From: Candidatus Baldrarchaeota archaeon
Lineage (GTDB): Archaea > Asgardarchaeota > Baldrarchaeia > Baldrarchaeales > DXJG01
Reading direction: 5' to 3'
DNA length: 64,000 nt
Assembly: GCA_019056805.1 (NCBI GenBank)
Contig: DXJG01000002.1
Span: 347,103 to 411,102 of the forward strand
Position numbers and translations under genes: made by a program. Every line of letters starts with the position of its first letter. Position 1 is the first letter of the stretch. Below, in pieces: positions 53,203 through 62,624 of the stretch. The notes beneath the pieces were generated by a model. It was not told where the DNA came from. It was given only the letters and a program-made list of their open reading frames with translations, and made no database searches.

Positions 53203-53640
53203 TTACTTATAAGCAAAGAATGCGCAGTGAAGATCTTTAAGTGTGGAGTACCTTAGCTCTACTGAAGTTTTTCCGAACAACTTATCAATTATTTCCTGCA
53301 TAGCTTCAGAAAATAAATCTAAATCTTTGTCTTCAAAGGATTTCAACAATTTTTCTGCAACTTTAAAAGCTTCTTCATCTAAAATTTTACCATATTTGTC
53401 TGGTTTCTTTTTCATAAACTCTATGACTTTCCTAGGTGACTCTGTATTATTGACAAGCATAGAATTTATAACCATGTCAAGAACAAATTCAGCGGCAGCT
53501 TTATAATTCTCTTCCTTCACCTTACTGGACACCATTTCAGCATCATTTCGAGCTATCGTGTATAAATCTTCACGTGCATTGTTTATGTATTGTTTAAAGT
53601 TCCTTATGTCTTCTTCAGAGGGAGGTTCTTTCCATGACAT
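53203..53640 (-). CDS. Unrecognised helical protein, 145 residues
   Basis: A soluble all-helical protein starting MSWKEPPSEEDIRNFK, convergent with the M48 gene (gap of 16 bases). There is no known motif. Helical charged composition throughout suggests a real folded protein. Function is unknown. Confidence 0.65.
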   Translation of the reverse strand: MSWKEPPSEEDIRNFKQYINNAREDLYTIARNDAEMVSSKVKEENYKAAAEFVLDMVINSMLVNNTESPRKVIEFMKKKPDKYGKILDEEAFKVAEKLLKSFEDKDLDLFSEAMQEIIDKLFGKTSVELRYSTLKDLHCAFFAYK

Positions 53641-53713
53641 TAAACCACAACCATTTTAATTAATGTAGAATTCAAAATCTATTACTTACTTTAAAATATT
53701 TCCACTTCAAGTC

Positions 53714-54112
53714 CTACTTAACTGAAAACTTAGTTTTTTGTGAAACGATGATTTTTAATTCTTTTACGTTAGTATCATTCACAAAGTTCTCAACATTTGA
53801 AATTATTTTTTCTGCTGGTTGTTCTGCAAACATCTTGGGAGTTGCAGCAACGATCCTAATTCCTAGACTTATCCATTCAAAAATCACACCTAACGGTTTT
53901 TCTGTATTTGCCGTATAAACGATTACGGGTGCATAGTAATCAATAGCCTTATTTCTACCGTTACAAGTTAACTCGAAATCTGAAAAGACCATTGTTCCCT
54001 TCCTTTTTAAATCATCAATCATATAATGCCTAAGAATGATGCTACCAAGTTTATTAGTTACATCATAAAAAATCAAAGCTTCTTCTCCAAGTTTTAATTC
54101 CCAAATGTTCAA
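53714..54112 (-). CDS. Unrecognised protein, 132 residues
   Basis: Mixed alpha/beta protein without membrane or signal segments. TTG 54112 follows GAGGGAT. Together with the genes on each side it forms a row of three small minus-strand genes. Function is unknown. Confidence 0.6.
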   Translation of the reverse strand: MNIWELKLGEEALIFYDVTNKLGSIILRHYMIDDLKRKGTMVFSDFELTCNGRNKAIDYYAPVIVYTANTEKPLGVIFEWISLGIRIVAATPKMFAEQPAEKIISNVENFVNDTNVKELKIIVSQKTKFSVK

Positions 54113-54160
54113 GTATATCCCTCTTAATAATTCTTGAATAATAATCTTAAAAGTTAAGTA

Positions 54161-54463
54161 TTACCCTTTATTCTTACTTAAAAAGTTAAATATCCCTGCT
54201 CTTGCATCGTCCAACTCAGCAACTTCCCTAGAATAAGCAGTAATTTCCACTTTCCCATCTTTTTTAAAAAGTATTTCACACATTAAATAACCATAATCAT
54301 CATAAAATATTTCAAGCCTCTCATCAAAATCAAAAACATCCGCCAAGAAGATTGAACGCAAATTATATAATCGAATTAATTTTCTTCTAAAAGCATTAAA
54401 CTGCCTATTCATTTTATGACTAATAGACTCAAAAACATCTGGAAGCTCCATAAACCACTTCAC
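54161..54463 (-). CDS. Unrecognised protein, 100 residues
   Basis: A helical N-terminus (ESISHKMNRQFNAFRRKLIRL), then beta strands (LEIFYDDYGYLMCEILFKKDG) and a short C-terminal helix. GTG 54463 follows GAGGTT by about 7 bases. Function is unknown. Confidence 0.6.
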   Translation of the reverse strand: MKWFMELPDVFESISHKMNRQFNAFRRKLIRLYNLRSIFLADVFDFDERLEIFYDDYGYLMCEILFKKDGKVEITAYSREVAELDDARAGIFNFLSKNKG

Positions 54464-54652
54464 ATCAATAACCTCGCTCTTTAAAATAAAAATTGCATAT
54501 ATTTAAACCTTATCGAGCTAGAAAGTTAATATACCACTTTCATCTATTTAGCAAATAACCAAAAATATAAACAAAGTAATTTAGGATTTACAAAAAACAA
54601 AAGTCTATTAGAAAATCCATATACCCTTAAAAGTCATTGGAGATGTTAAAAG

Positions 54653-55612
54653 ATGCAAATACTTATAACAGGTGGTACAGGCTTTATTGGACAGTATTTA
54701 ATTGAAAGTTTAAAGAAGGAAGGACATGAAATTACCGTATACGCGATAGATCCACTCCAAATAGAGAATATAGATGTCGTTATAGGTGACATAAGAGACG
54801 AAACAAACCTTAAAGAAACCTTTGAGAAAGTTCGTCCAGAACTGGTTTTTCACCTTGCTGCGATTGTAAGCTACTCAGCACCAAAGGAATTAATGTATTC
54901 TGTTAATGTTGAAGGTACAAAAAATGTAGTAGATAAATGTCTGAAATACAATTCAAAAATGGTATTCACAAGTTCCGTATCAGTCATAGGAAGATTTAAA
55001 GGCATAGCAAACGAAGAGACACCCTGTAAACCATTTACAACCTATGGAAAAACAAAATTAGAAGCAGAAAAAATAGTGGTAAAAGCATATCAAGAAAATG
55101 GGCTTCCAATCTCAATAATAAGACCCGCTCCAGCATACGGAGAAGGATCCCCCCAATATAGAGTTCTTATACCCTTAATAGCAAAAGGAAAACTACCAAT
55201 AATTGGCTCAGGAGAAACAACAACACATCAAATATATGTTAAAAATCTAATTGATGCGCTCCTCCTGCTAGCCCGTGAGAAAAGAGCGGAAGGAGAGATT
55301 TTTATAGCTGCTGATGAAGAAACAATAACATTAAAAGAACTGTATTATTTCATTTTAGATTATCTGGGAATTAAAAGAGAAATAAAACATATACCAGTTT
55401 TTTTAGCAAAAACGGGGGTTCTTCTGTCAGAAATTAAGGCGAAGTTAACAGGTAAAAGACCAAAAATAAGTAGAGAATTCTTAGAAACAATACTTGCACA
55501 TCGACACTATGATATTTCTAAAATTAAAAACTTAGGATACAAACCGAAATATTCCCTTAAAGAAGGTATGACTAGGACAATTGAATGGTGTAAAGCAGAA
55601 GGACTAGTTTAA
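54653..55612 (+). CDS. NAD-dependent epimerase/dehydratase (extended SDR)
   Basis: 319 residues. NAD-binding TGGTGFIGQYL at the N-terminus, HLAAIVSYS, the catalytic Ser in VFTSSVSVIG and Y-x-x-x-K in YGKTKLEAEK, then RPAPAYGEG. These proteins act on nucleotide-sugars or related substrates. The phosphohexomutase at 35854 is the only other sugar gene here, and they are far apart. Substrate is unknown. Confidence 0.92.
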   Translation: MQILITGGTGFIGQYLIESLKKEGHEITVYAIDPLQIENIDVVIGDIRDETNLKETFEKVRPELVFHLAAIVSYSAPKELMYSVNVEGTKNVVDKCLKYNSKMVFTSSVSVIGRFKGIANEETPCKPFTTYGKTKLEAEKIVVKAYQENGLPISIIRPAPAYGEGSPQYRVLIPLIAKGKLPIIGSGETTTHQIYVKNLIDALLLLAREKRAEGEIFIAADEETITLKELYYFILDYLGIKREIKHIPVFLAKTGVLLSEIKAKLTGKRPKISREFLETILAHRHYDISKIKNLGYKPKYSLKEGMTRTIEWCKAEGLV

Positions 55613-55753
55613 GCTTAACACTTCAAATAATATCTTTAAACTCAAGTAGTATAAAGGGATGGCGCCATTTCAAGCCCCATATTAGTGCTATTTCTCGCAT
55701 TGTTTATAAACATAGTATTATAAGATTTAAATCGGCTTGGATGGCGATGAAAT

Positions 55754-55999
55754 ATGAAAACTTCTCAGCAAGTCGACGGACCAAAACATAAACATGTATG
55801 GCGCCTAACTATCATTGCACAAGGTAAAAATCCTCGAAAACCTCCAATACCTCTCTCTGCAGTAAAATGGAAGAGCTCAGGGATATTTTATACATTTTGG
55901 TTTCTAGAAGAGAAAGAAGCAGAAAAGTGGAGAAGTTATTTCGCATCTAAAAAGGATTTTTTAGTATTTTGGTTCTTAAAAGAAAAAATAAAAGCGTAA
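55754..55999 (+). CDS. Unrecognised small protein, 81 residues
   Basis: Basic and aromatic-rich, without a membrane helix: HVWRLTIIAQGKNPRKPPIP, then two similar hairpin-like pieces FYTFWFLEEKEAEKW and LVFWFLKEKI. A TATA-like ATTATAAGATTT lies about 30 bases upstream. Function is unknown. Confidence 0.55.
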   Translation: MKTSQQVDGPKHKHVWRLTIIAQGKNPRKPPIPLSAVKWKSSGIFYTFWFLEEKEAEKWRSYFASKKDFLVFWFLKEKIKA

Positions 56000-56113
56000 T
56001 TTTTGCCAACAATTTTAAATAAGGATTTTTAACCTTAAAATTCGACCATAACAAAAAATACCCGACAACTTCATCGTAATAACTATTTCAAAGTTGAATG
56101 AGGGTATTTAATA

Positions 56114-56647
56114 ATGCCCCTAATACCCTGGAAATATGTTGCGACCTGGACTTGTTTTGCATGCGGTAAATGTTGTCGCAAATTTAAAGTCCAATTAAAC
56201 CTCAGCGAAGCAGAAAAACTAGTAGAAAAATATGGTACAAACACCATAGAATTCGAGAGAGGTAAACCATATCTAAGAAGGAGAGGGGAAACATGCATTT
56301 TCCAAGATGGAAATATCTGCGGTATACAAGAAGACAAACCAATCGCTTGCAAACTTTGGCCCTTCTACGTCAAAAATGCACCAATACACCCAAACGACTT
56401 CTTTTCAGCACACTACAGATATAAAAATAAAACTTTTTACATCTATATTCACAGCTGGTGCACAGGAGTCAATAAAGGACACATCCCAGTATATAAAATT
56501 TTACCAGAAGTCGTATCACTATATTTAGGAGAACAAAAAAACCAGTTGTTCACAACATCAACACTCCTACCAACGATACCTTACCAAGTAAATTTCCCAG
56601 CAAGCATCCTAAGAATGAGCAAACTGAACCCACATAAAATCTTGTAG
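56114..56647 (+). CDS. YkgJ-family cysteine cluster protein
   Basis: 177 residues. The cysteine cluster reads CFACGKCCRKF, then CIFQDGNICGIQ and PIACKLWPF, matching the YkgJ/UPF0153 family, which binds zinc or iron-sulfur. GAGGGT precedes the ATG. Its 3' end overlaps the convergent next gene by 39 bases. The role is unknown. Confidence 0.88.
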   Translation: MPLIPWKYVATWTCFACGKCCRKFKVQLNLSEAEKLVEKYGTNTIEFERGKPYLRRRGETCIFQDGNICGIQEDKPIACKLWPFYVKNAPIHPNDFFSAHYRYKNKTFYIYIHSWCTGVNKGHIPVYKILPEVVSLYLGEQKNQLFTTSTLLPTIPYQVNFPASILRMSKLNPHKIL

Positions 56648-57487
56648 TTCCCGTAGAAAGTCTGAATACTCTAGTGAACCTAATGGCAAATAATCACAAA
56701 TAATAATTCTCAAAATACTGTCTCTCACATGTAGAACAATTCTCTCACTATTGGATAGAGAGATATACTTTCTTAGAAGGGCAACAATTTCATGAGACCA
56801 CTCCGGCGCTACCACATTATCCTTCTTAGACTCTTCCCGTTCTTCGTCTTCTGTAGCATCCACAGTGACAGAAAACGAGTTCTCAAACTTAAAGGGAATA
56901 TTAAATTGAAAAATTAAGAACTTTCCATATTGATCGTTAAAAACCTCCGTATCCTTAATGAAAAATTTTAAACCATTTTCAACAAGGAATACTAATTCAC
57001 GCGGTCCGTAAGCCAACTTTTCTCCATCTTTTTCAAGAATCATATTTGCTAAGTCTTTCTCTTCCAATTTGTTTTGTAACTTCACCTTAGCATTCAAAAA
57101 TCGTCGAAGAAAATTTAATTCTTCCTCTATTATTGTCCTACCGATATCTAGAAGCGATTTATCGCTTTTTACTGCCTTAATTTCAGTTCGCTTTGCCCAA
57201 AAGGCCAAAACGACATTTATTGGAAGAACTATGAGCAACGAAGAACAAAGAAAGGACAAAAAAAGCAGATCTACAAAATTTGAAAGCAAGATAACTTTTG
57301 GTGAAAAAATTAGCAGAAACAAAGGAGTAAACAAAGCAAAAACAATAAGCGTTTCAAATAAAACAAACCTTAATTTGCCCGCGTAAGAAGCAAATCGAAC
57401 AATCCTGCTAGTGGAATACAATCTTGATTTAAAACCCTTAACTCTTTCTAAAAACTCTTTCCTTAGAAATTCCAGATCCTTTCTCAT
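56609..57487 (-). CDS. Membrane protein with two helices
   Basis: 292 residues. Two adjacent helices (ETLIVFALFTPLFLLIFSP and LLFLSFLCSSLLIVLPINVVLAF in part) lie near residues 35-90, and a charged cytoplasmic domain follows. ATG 57487 follows GGTGA; an in-frame ATG at 57517 would overlap the archaemetzincin gene end. Unknown family. It may share an mRNA with the genes upstream. Confidence 0.7.
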   Translation of the reverse strand: MRKDLEFLRKEFLERVKGFKSRLYSTSRIVRFASYAGKLRFVLFETLIVFALFTPLFLLIFSPKVILLSNFVDLLFLSFLCSSLLIVLPINVVLAFWAKRTEIKAVKSDKSLLDIGRTIIEEELNFLRRFLNAKVKLQNKLEEKDLANMILEKDGEKLAYGPRELVFLVENGLKFFIKDTEVFNDQYGKFLIFQFNIPFKFENSFSVTVDATEDEEREESKKDNVVAPEWSHEIVALLRKYISLSNSERIVLHVRDSILRIIICDYLPLGSLEYSDFLRELQDFMWVQFAHS

Positions 57488-57509
57488 CGAATCACCTGAC
57501 TTCAATAAT

Positions 57510-58058
57510 TCATACATACTGCTTTAATAGGTGTTCAATTTTCTTTCTGCAAGCTAAACAAAAATTTTTGGTTTTAAAATCTGTCTCTCCAACATGATTG
57601 CTAAACTTCATAACACACCTAGGATTACTACAATGACCAAGACCAAACGTGTGACCAATCTCATGAATAACGGTTTTTATAATTCTCTCTGATAAAAGTT
57701 CCATATTTGGAGGGTCACCGTAAACTTCGGGTCGAAGCATGAAAAAGGAAACAACAGCTCCACGGCCGTGCAAATTTGCTTGCCCAAAAACGAAATTTAA
57801 ACCTGGAACAAAGAGATTAACATCAGTAATAGCTATAACTCTTGTGAAATTAAGTTTTTTAGCATATTCCTCTGCTATTGACACAAAGTATGAAGCAAGA
57901 TATTGTTTTCTTTCTGGAACGTAAGCTTCCTCAGGAACGGGGAGACTTTCCGAATAGATTTCGCAAACTGCTGTATATACTTCTTTTAATGCGGTACAAA
58001 TATCTTCAAGTATTTTTCTTTGAATATTTCCTATCGGAAGAACCAGTATTTTAAACAA
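57510..58058 (-). CDS. amzA: Archaemetzincin
   Basis: 182 residues. The zinc site and following cysteines are diagnostic: HEIGHTFGLGHC, then CVMKF and CLACRKKIE, giving the H-E-x-x-H-x-x-G-x-x-H-C signature with a second zinc site. It is a soluble metallopeptidase with unknown natural substrates. TTG 58058 follows GGAGG by 8 bases. Confidence 0.95.
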   Translation of the reverse strand: MFKILVLPIGNIQRKILEDICTALKEVYTAVCEIYSESLPVPEEAYVPERKQYLASYFVSIAEEYAKKLNFTRVIAITDVNLFVPGLNFVFGQANLHGRGAVVSFFMLRPEVYGDPPNMELLSERIIKTVIHEIGHTFGLGHCSNPRCVMKFSNHVGETDFKTKNFCLACRKKIEHLLKQYV

Positions 58059-58082
58059 TATTTGGCCTCCGTTTCTCTTAGA

Positions 58083-59447
58083 TTACTCCTCTGAACTTTC
58101 AATGTTTTCTCCTCTTTCTTCCCCTTTCACCGTTTCCTTAGCTTGCTTCTGGATCAGTTTTTCTCTCCAAGCATTAATTTTCTCTTTCAGATTCTTATCT
58201 ATAAGTAATTGTTCTATTTCATTAAGAATAAAGCCTACGGTTTTAATATTGATTTTTGCTTCATCTATTTTTTTATCGCGCAAAAGCAAATCTGTTTTTT
58301 CTAAAAGTTCTTTTGCATCATTAATCATGCGAAGAAAAGCATATGTTAAAAATTCGGGGAATTTTCTCAGTTTCTCTTCTAATTGCGATGTTTTTTCCTT
58401 TAAGCTTTTGAGATTTTCCTTTACTTTTTCACTTTCCTGAATCAAATGTAATGTGATGTTCACTGGACCTACAATGGTTGAATAAGCAGTTCCAAGAGAA
58501 TCAAAGTATTCTAAATTTACACTAATACTATATTCTTTCTTTTCCACACCTTCATCTGGAACTCTCAACGTCAATTTTAAATCAACGTCCTTACCAGCAG
58601 GAAGAGTATCTATTTTAACTTTTGTCTCTCCCTTTAGAATTTCCACTTTTTCTGGCATACTAAATGAAATTTTTATATTCCTAGCTTCTCCCTCACCATT
58701 GTTTTTTAGTTTCAAATTTATAACAAATGGTTTTCCAAAAGTTATATCAAATGGAACGTGAAGCATAGGAACTATCTTTGGAAACTTAATTTCCTTTCTA
58801 ACTTTCTTACTGATAGTTTGAACCGCTTCATCGACCAATTTTGAAAATACATTACCCTTAATGAGTGGAAGCATCGGCTTAAGTCTAGAATTCACTAGGC
58901 CTTCAAGTTCAGAGTATTTTGAAATATCCGAACTAGTCACAACCTTTTGAATGAGAGATGCAACACTTAGTATCCTAGTAGCTTCAAAGTCCTCAGCAGA
59001 AATTTTCGTTTTGAAATTTTCAATAATGTTTTTGGCATCGTTAATCTTACCAGTAGCAAAGTAAATTAAACTTGAGAGAACAATACAAGTGGCAGCTCCT
59101 CTAACTTCTTGCCACATTAAGTATTCACTGGCAGCGTTTGCGAGATCAGAAGCTATATCTAAAATTAAAGAATCCTTTTTGTCCAAGATATTCAGTTTTT
59201 TATAAACCTCTAAGGCCATAAGAGAATTTTCAGCTGCTTTTCTAAAAGACTTAGTTCGTCTAGCTTCATTTGCAGCTACAATAAAATTGTCAACAGCAAG
59301 GCGAAGATAACGTTCCGCATCCTTTAACTTTCCTTCTTTCTCAAATAACCCGGCAATTTCAAGATATTTATATGCTGCTTTCGAATAATTTCTCTTTCCA
59401 AGGTATTCTTCAGCCTCTTCCATTAATTTACGTATAGAAGCTTCCAA
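58083..59447 (-). CDS. TPR-like and CARDB-like domain protein
   Basis: 454 residues. Residues 1-210 are helical repeats like TPR/alpha-SNAP (SKAAYKYLEIAGLFEKEGKL, DAERYLRLAVDNF, AAENSLMALEVYKKL). Residues about 225-335 form a CARDB/NEW3-type beta domain (INLKLKNNGEGEARNIKISF, LPAGKDVDLKLTLRVP). The rest is coiled coil. There is no signal peptide, so it should act in the cytoplasm as a scaffold. TTG 59447 follows GGAGGAG by 6 bases; the ATG codons upstream overlap it. It is 24 bases upstream of amzA. Confidence 0.75.
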   Translation of the reverse strand: MEASIRKLMEEAEEYLGKRNYSKAAYKYLEIAGLFEKEGKLKDAERYLRLAVDNFIVAANEARRTKSFRKAAENSLMALEVYKKLNILDKKDSLILDIASDLANAASEYLMWQEVRGAATCIVLSSLIYFATGKINDAKNIIENFKTKISAEDFEATRILSVASLIQKVVTSSDISKYSELEGLVNSRLKPMLPLIKGNVFSKLVDEAVQTISKKVRKEIKFPKIVPMLHVPFDITFGKPFVINLKLKNNGEGEARNIKISFSMPEKVEILKGETKVKIDTLPAGKDVDLKLTLRVPDEGVEKKEYSISVNLEYFDSLGTAYSTIVGPVNITLHLIQESEKVKENLKSLKEKTSQLEEKLRKFPEFLTYAFLRMINDAKELLEKTDLLLRDKKIDEAKINIKTVGFILNEIEQLLIDKNLKEKINAWREKLIQKQAKETVKGEERGENIESSEE

Positions 59448-59571
59448 CCCATACTCCTCCATTATAACTAACATTTGTCAAGACAAATATTAAAACTCTT
59501 TCCACCTCTAATTCAACATCAACAATTTTGGCAATTGGTACATTAAACCTCATTAAAGAAGGTGATTTAAA

Positions 59572-60417
59572 ATGGAGGAAGGAAAAACAACCAATAAACA
59601 TCATAGACCGACAGTTCAAGAAATTTTAATTGAAAAACTCAAAGAGCACGTATCAAAAAGTGAAAAATGCAGAAAGGCTCTAGAAATTCTATTGAATGAT
59701 GGAGAGGTAAATGCTTTACTTGAAGCAGTAAACATAGCAGCAGTAGGAAGATTGAGATACAATGATCACGGCAAAACCCATAGCATAATCACAAGTCTAA
59801 ATGCTTTAAAAATCCTAGATCTCCTGTACGAGGCTGATATACAACCAAACACGGTAAAAGAGAAAAGCGGCGACATAGATGACGCAAGAGTAACAGTATT
59901 ATTAGCAGCCTATCTTCATGACTTGGGACATATAATACATAGAGAACGCCACTATCAGTTTTCTTTATGGATAGCAAAACCAATAATCGAAAGAATACTA
60001 AAAGAAATATACGGTGAAAACATTAGAAAACGAATCCAAATCTTAGCAAATACACTTCATGCAATTTATGCACATGATAAAGATGTAGTGGCATTAACAG
60101 TGGAAGCAGGAATAATTGGAGTTGCAGATGCAACAGACATGGCAAAAGGGAGAGCAAGAATACCTTTCGCACTCGGAGAAGTAAGCATACACAGCATATC
60201 AGCATTAGCAATAGATTACGTAGAAATAAAAAAGGGAAAGGAAAAACCAGTAAGAATAGAAGTACATATGAGCAACAGCAGCGGCATATTCCAAATACAA
60301 GAACTACTACAGAAAAAACTCAAAGCATCAAACCTAGATCCATACATCGAAGTAGTAGCAAAAATAAAACCAGAAGAACGAAGAATACTAAGAGAAACAG
60401 AAATAAGAATCGTATAG
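59572..60417 (+). CDS. HD-domain phosphohydrolase
   Basis: 281 residues. The metal ligands are in NDHGKTHS (first His), AAYLHDLGHII (HD pair) and a later D (GVADATDMA). These proteins cleave nucleotides or cyclic nucleotides. A C-terminal domain of about 90 residues (VRIEVHMSNSSGIFQIQELL) follows. GGTGA precedes the ATG. The coding strand uses A-ending codons heavily. Substrate is unknown. Confidence 0.88.
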   Translation: MEEGKTTNKHHRPTVQEILIEKLKEHVSKSEKCRKALEILLNDGEVNALLEAVNIAAVGRLRYNDHGKTHSIITSLNALKILDLLYEADIQPNTVKEKSGDIDDARVTVLLAAYLHDLGHIIHRERHYQFSLWIAKPIIERILKEIYGENIRKRIQILANTLHAIYAHDKDVVALTVEAGIIGVADATDMAKGRARIPFALGEVSIHSISALAIDYVEIKKGKEKPVRIEVHMSNSSGIFQIQELLQKKLKASNLDPYIEVVAKIKPEERRILRETEIRIV

Positions 60418-60432
60418 TCACGAGAAATTAAA

Positions 60433-60493
60433 GGGGTCAGGAAAGCCAGGGCTCATCACATAGATCACAGTCGGTAGTCCTCTCATCATCCAA
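60433..60493 (-). ncRNA. C/D box guide sRNA targeting 16S rRNA
   Basis: Read on the minus strand: C box ATGATGA (60483-60489), a 12-base guide GAGGACTACCGA, a degenerate D' box CTGT, a 7-base spacer, C' box GTGATGA (60453-60459), a 12-base guide GCCCTGGCTTTC (60441-60452) and D box CTGA (60437-60440). GG before the C box and CCCC after the D box close the terminal stem. Both 12-base spacings are the archaeal norm. The D guide pairs with GAAAGCCAGGG and the D' guide with GGTAGTCCT; I recall both from the archaeal 16S rRNA stretch around E. coli positions 765-806. It should direct 2'-O-methylation there with fibrillarin, Nop5 and L7Ae. Confidence 0.8.
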
Positions 60494-60596
60494 ACCAGAT
60501 ATATCTGTAATTCCTTTATCAACCTATCCTCATAGAGCTAAAAGCCTAAAAAATAAAATTTAACAAATTTCTCTTTCCAAAGGATGGTTACACAAT

Positions 60597-61295
60597 ATGA
60601 ACAAAGATTACACAAATGAAATACTAGAATTAGCTCTCTCACTTGGAGCTGCTCTCGCAGGCGTAGCAGACTTAAAATTATTGGAAAAACTCAAAACACA
60701 TCCACCAGACCTATTTAAAAACTTTAAATACGCCATATCAGTAGCAGTTTCATTACCTAGAAATGTCTTTGAACTAATAACCAGAGAAAGTCCAGGAGAG
60801 CTATATGCCCATGCTTATAAAACAGCAAATATACTCCTAGACCAATTAACCTTTCAAATTTCCGAAAAAATAACCGAATACGGATACAAAGCTCAACCCA
60901 TACCCGCTTCCATGATAGTAGACAGAAACAGCCTCATGGGACATGCTCCACATAAAGCATTTGCAAGAGCTGCAGGACTCGGCTGGATAGGAAAAAATCT
61001 ACTTCTAATCACACCCAAATATGGCCCCAGAATACGTCTTGCAACAATTCTAACAGATATACTTCTAAAACCTGGAAAACCGATCAAAAATCAATGTGGA
61101 AATTGCACTAAATGTATAGAAGCTTGTCCATCTGGAGCACTTAAACCCTCAAACTTCGAAGAATATCCAGCAAGAAGAGAAGATGCATTTGATGCTGAAA
61201 AATGCTATACTAGACTAAAAAAGATTAGCAGATTACCAAACATTGGAGCAGAAATTTGTGGTATGTGTATTAAAGTTTGCCCCATAGGTAAATAA
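60597..61295 (+). CDS. QueG-like iron-sulfur protein
   Basis: 232 residues. The N-terminal part resembles epoxyqueuosine reductase (ISVAVSLPRN, PASMIVDRNSLMGHAPHKAFARAAGLGWIGKN in shorter pieces such as AAGLGWIGKN). Two [4Fe-4S] motifs follow: CGNCTKCIEACP and CGMCIKVCPIGK. It is shorter than QueG (about 350-380) and lacks its C-terminal domain. Such short archaeal members are generic corrinoid- or flavin-linked reductase relatives; the substrate is unknown. Confidence 0.85.
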   Translation: MNKDYTNEILELALSLGAALAGVADLKLLEKLKTHPPDLFKNFKYAISVAVSLPRNVFELITRESPGELYAHAYKTANILLDQLTFQISEKITEYGYKAQPIPASMIVDRNSLMGHAPHKAFARAAGLGWIGKNLLLITPKYGPRIRLATILTDILLKPGKPIKNQCGNCTKCIEACPSGALKPSNFEEYPARREDAFDAEKCYTRLKKISRLPNIGAEICGMCIKVCPIGK

Positions 61296-61311
61296 AAATT
61301 AGAAATGGGTT

Positions 61312-62487
61312 CTACGTTTCTTCTATCTTCTTTTTCTGTGCTTCTGGAATTACCCATTCCAAAGCATATTCTCTGCTTCCTAAACCTAGCTTTTCTGCAA
61401 CTTCTAATTGTAGAACCGCGGAATTATGACCAAATATTTTAGAGAACTTATCAATTCCCGGGGTCATAGCATCTTTCTCTTCAACTAAGCTTCCAGGAAT
61501 ACCTGGAGCCTGGTTAACAAGATCATACGATGCTTTATCTATAGCAACGGGGTCGAAGGATGCTAAAATTCCTTGATCAGGTACTATAATTTGATCACTA
61601 AAAGGTGCACAGTCACAGGATGGTGTGACATCGATTACAAAGTTAATATAAGCAAAATTATCCTTACCAAGATAGTTTATAACCCCAAGAGCATTATCAA
61701 CAAATCTAATTGTACCTTCTTCGTTGCTAGTCCACTTAGGTCTAAGAACCCTAGGTTCGCATATAAGCCCAGAATAGCAAAAGCCACAGAAAATGCATTT
61801 CTCAAAATCTATAACAGGTTTATTATTAACTATTGTAATAGCTTTAACAGGACAAATCTCCATACATCGAGCACAACCAGTACACTTAGCATCCTCACGC
61901 TCTTCAAGCTTGATTTCTCCATCTATATGAATTAATCCCTTACTAGGTTTAGCAACAAGCCCAACACCCATATTTTTCAACGCGCCACCAAATCCTGCCA
62001 TATCATGACCCTTAAAATGACTGGCAACAATCATAAAATCTATACCCCTCAGACCATTAGGTAAATAGACTTTTGACAATCTATTACCTTTAATTTCAAA
62101 AGTAAAGAAATCAAGACCCCATTGACCATCCAAAATAAGAATATTGGCACCTAGAGACTGCGGAGTAAAACCATTCATCGCAGCAACATCTAAATATCCT
62201 GTAGCTGTAGATCTAGCACCCCAAATGCCACCACCATAACCATGTCCACAAGTCTCAACAACAACAGGCCTGCCGCCAAGTTCCTTAACTTTATCAACAA
62301 TCATTCTAATATACATCGGTCGAAGATGCCTAGTTGTTCCCAAGCTTCCGAAATGAGTTTTCACTCCAACAACATCGCCTTTGTCGATTTTATTTTCCAA
62401 ATTTAGCTTGTTCATTAAAAGCTCCAATTTATCAAGTAAACTATATCCAAAACCGCTTCTAATATCAGCAAAATATACCCTCGACAT
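61312..62487 (-). CDS. DUF362 iron-sulfur protein
   Basis: 391 residues. DUF362 body (GVKTHFGSLGTTRHLRP, DFMIVASHFKGHDMAGFGGALKNMG in shorter pieces such as SHFKGHDMAGFGG) with an inserted ferredoxin-like pair: CTGCARCMEICPVKAI and CIFCGFCYSGLICEP. The second cluster has an altered spacing. GGGAG precedes the ATG. It is convergent with the QueG-like gene. The reaction of the family is unknown; a redox role is likely. Confidence 0.9.
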   Translation of the reverse strand: MSRVYFADIRSGFGYSLLDKLELLMNKLNLENKIDKGDVVGVKTHFGSLGTTRHLRPMYIRMIVDKVKELGGRPVVVETCGHGYGGGIWGARSTATGYLDVAAMNGFTPQSLGANILILDGQWGLDFFTFEIKGNRLSKVYLPNGLRGIDFMIVASHFKGHDMAGFGGALKNMGVGLVAKPSKGLIHIDGEIKLEEREDAKCTGCARCMEICPVKAITIVNNKPVIDFEKCIFCGFCYSGLICEPRVLRPKWTSNEEGTIRFVDNALGVINYLGKDNFAYINFVIDVTPSCDCAPFSDQIIVPDQGILASFDPVAIDKASYDLVNQAPGIPGSLVEEKDAMTPGIDKFSKIFGHNSAVLQLEVAEKLGLGSREYALEWVIPEAQKKKIEET

Positions 62488-62624
62488 TACAAACTCCCCA
62501 AAACATCAATACAAGTCGCATATATATTCTTTTATTTTTATTTACTTTGCATTATACAATAACTACTAGATAAAGTTTCTATAAGCTTTTTGATCAAAAA
62601 GTGTTGTAAAGGTTGTTTGCATAT

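Noticed and set aside
55655..55753. GC-richer patch before the 81-residue gene, considered as an RNA gene
   Set aside because: No tRNA fold, no C/D or H/ACA boxes, and ORFs in it are very short.
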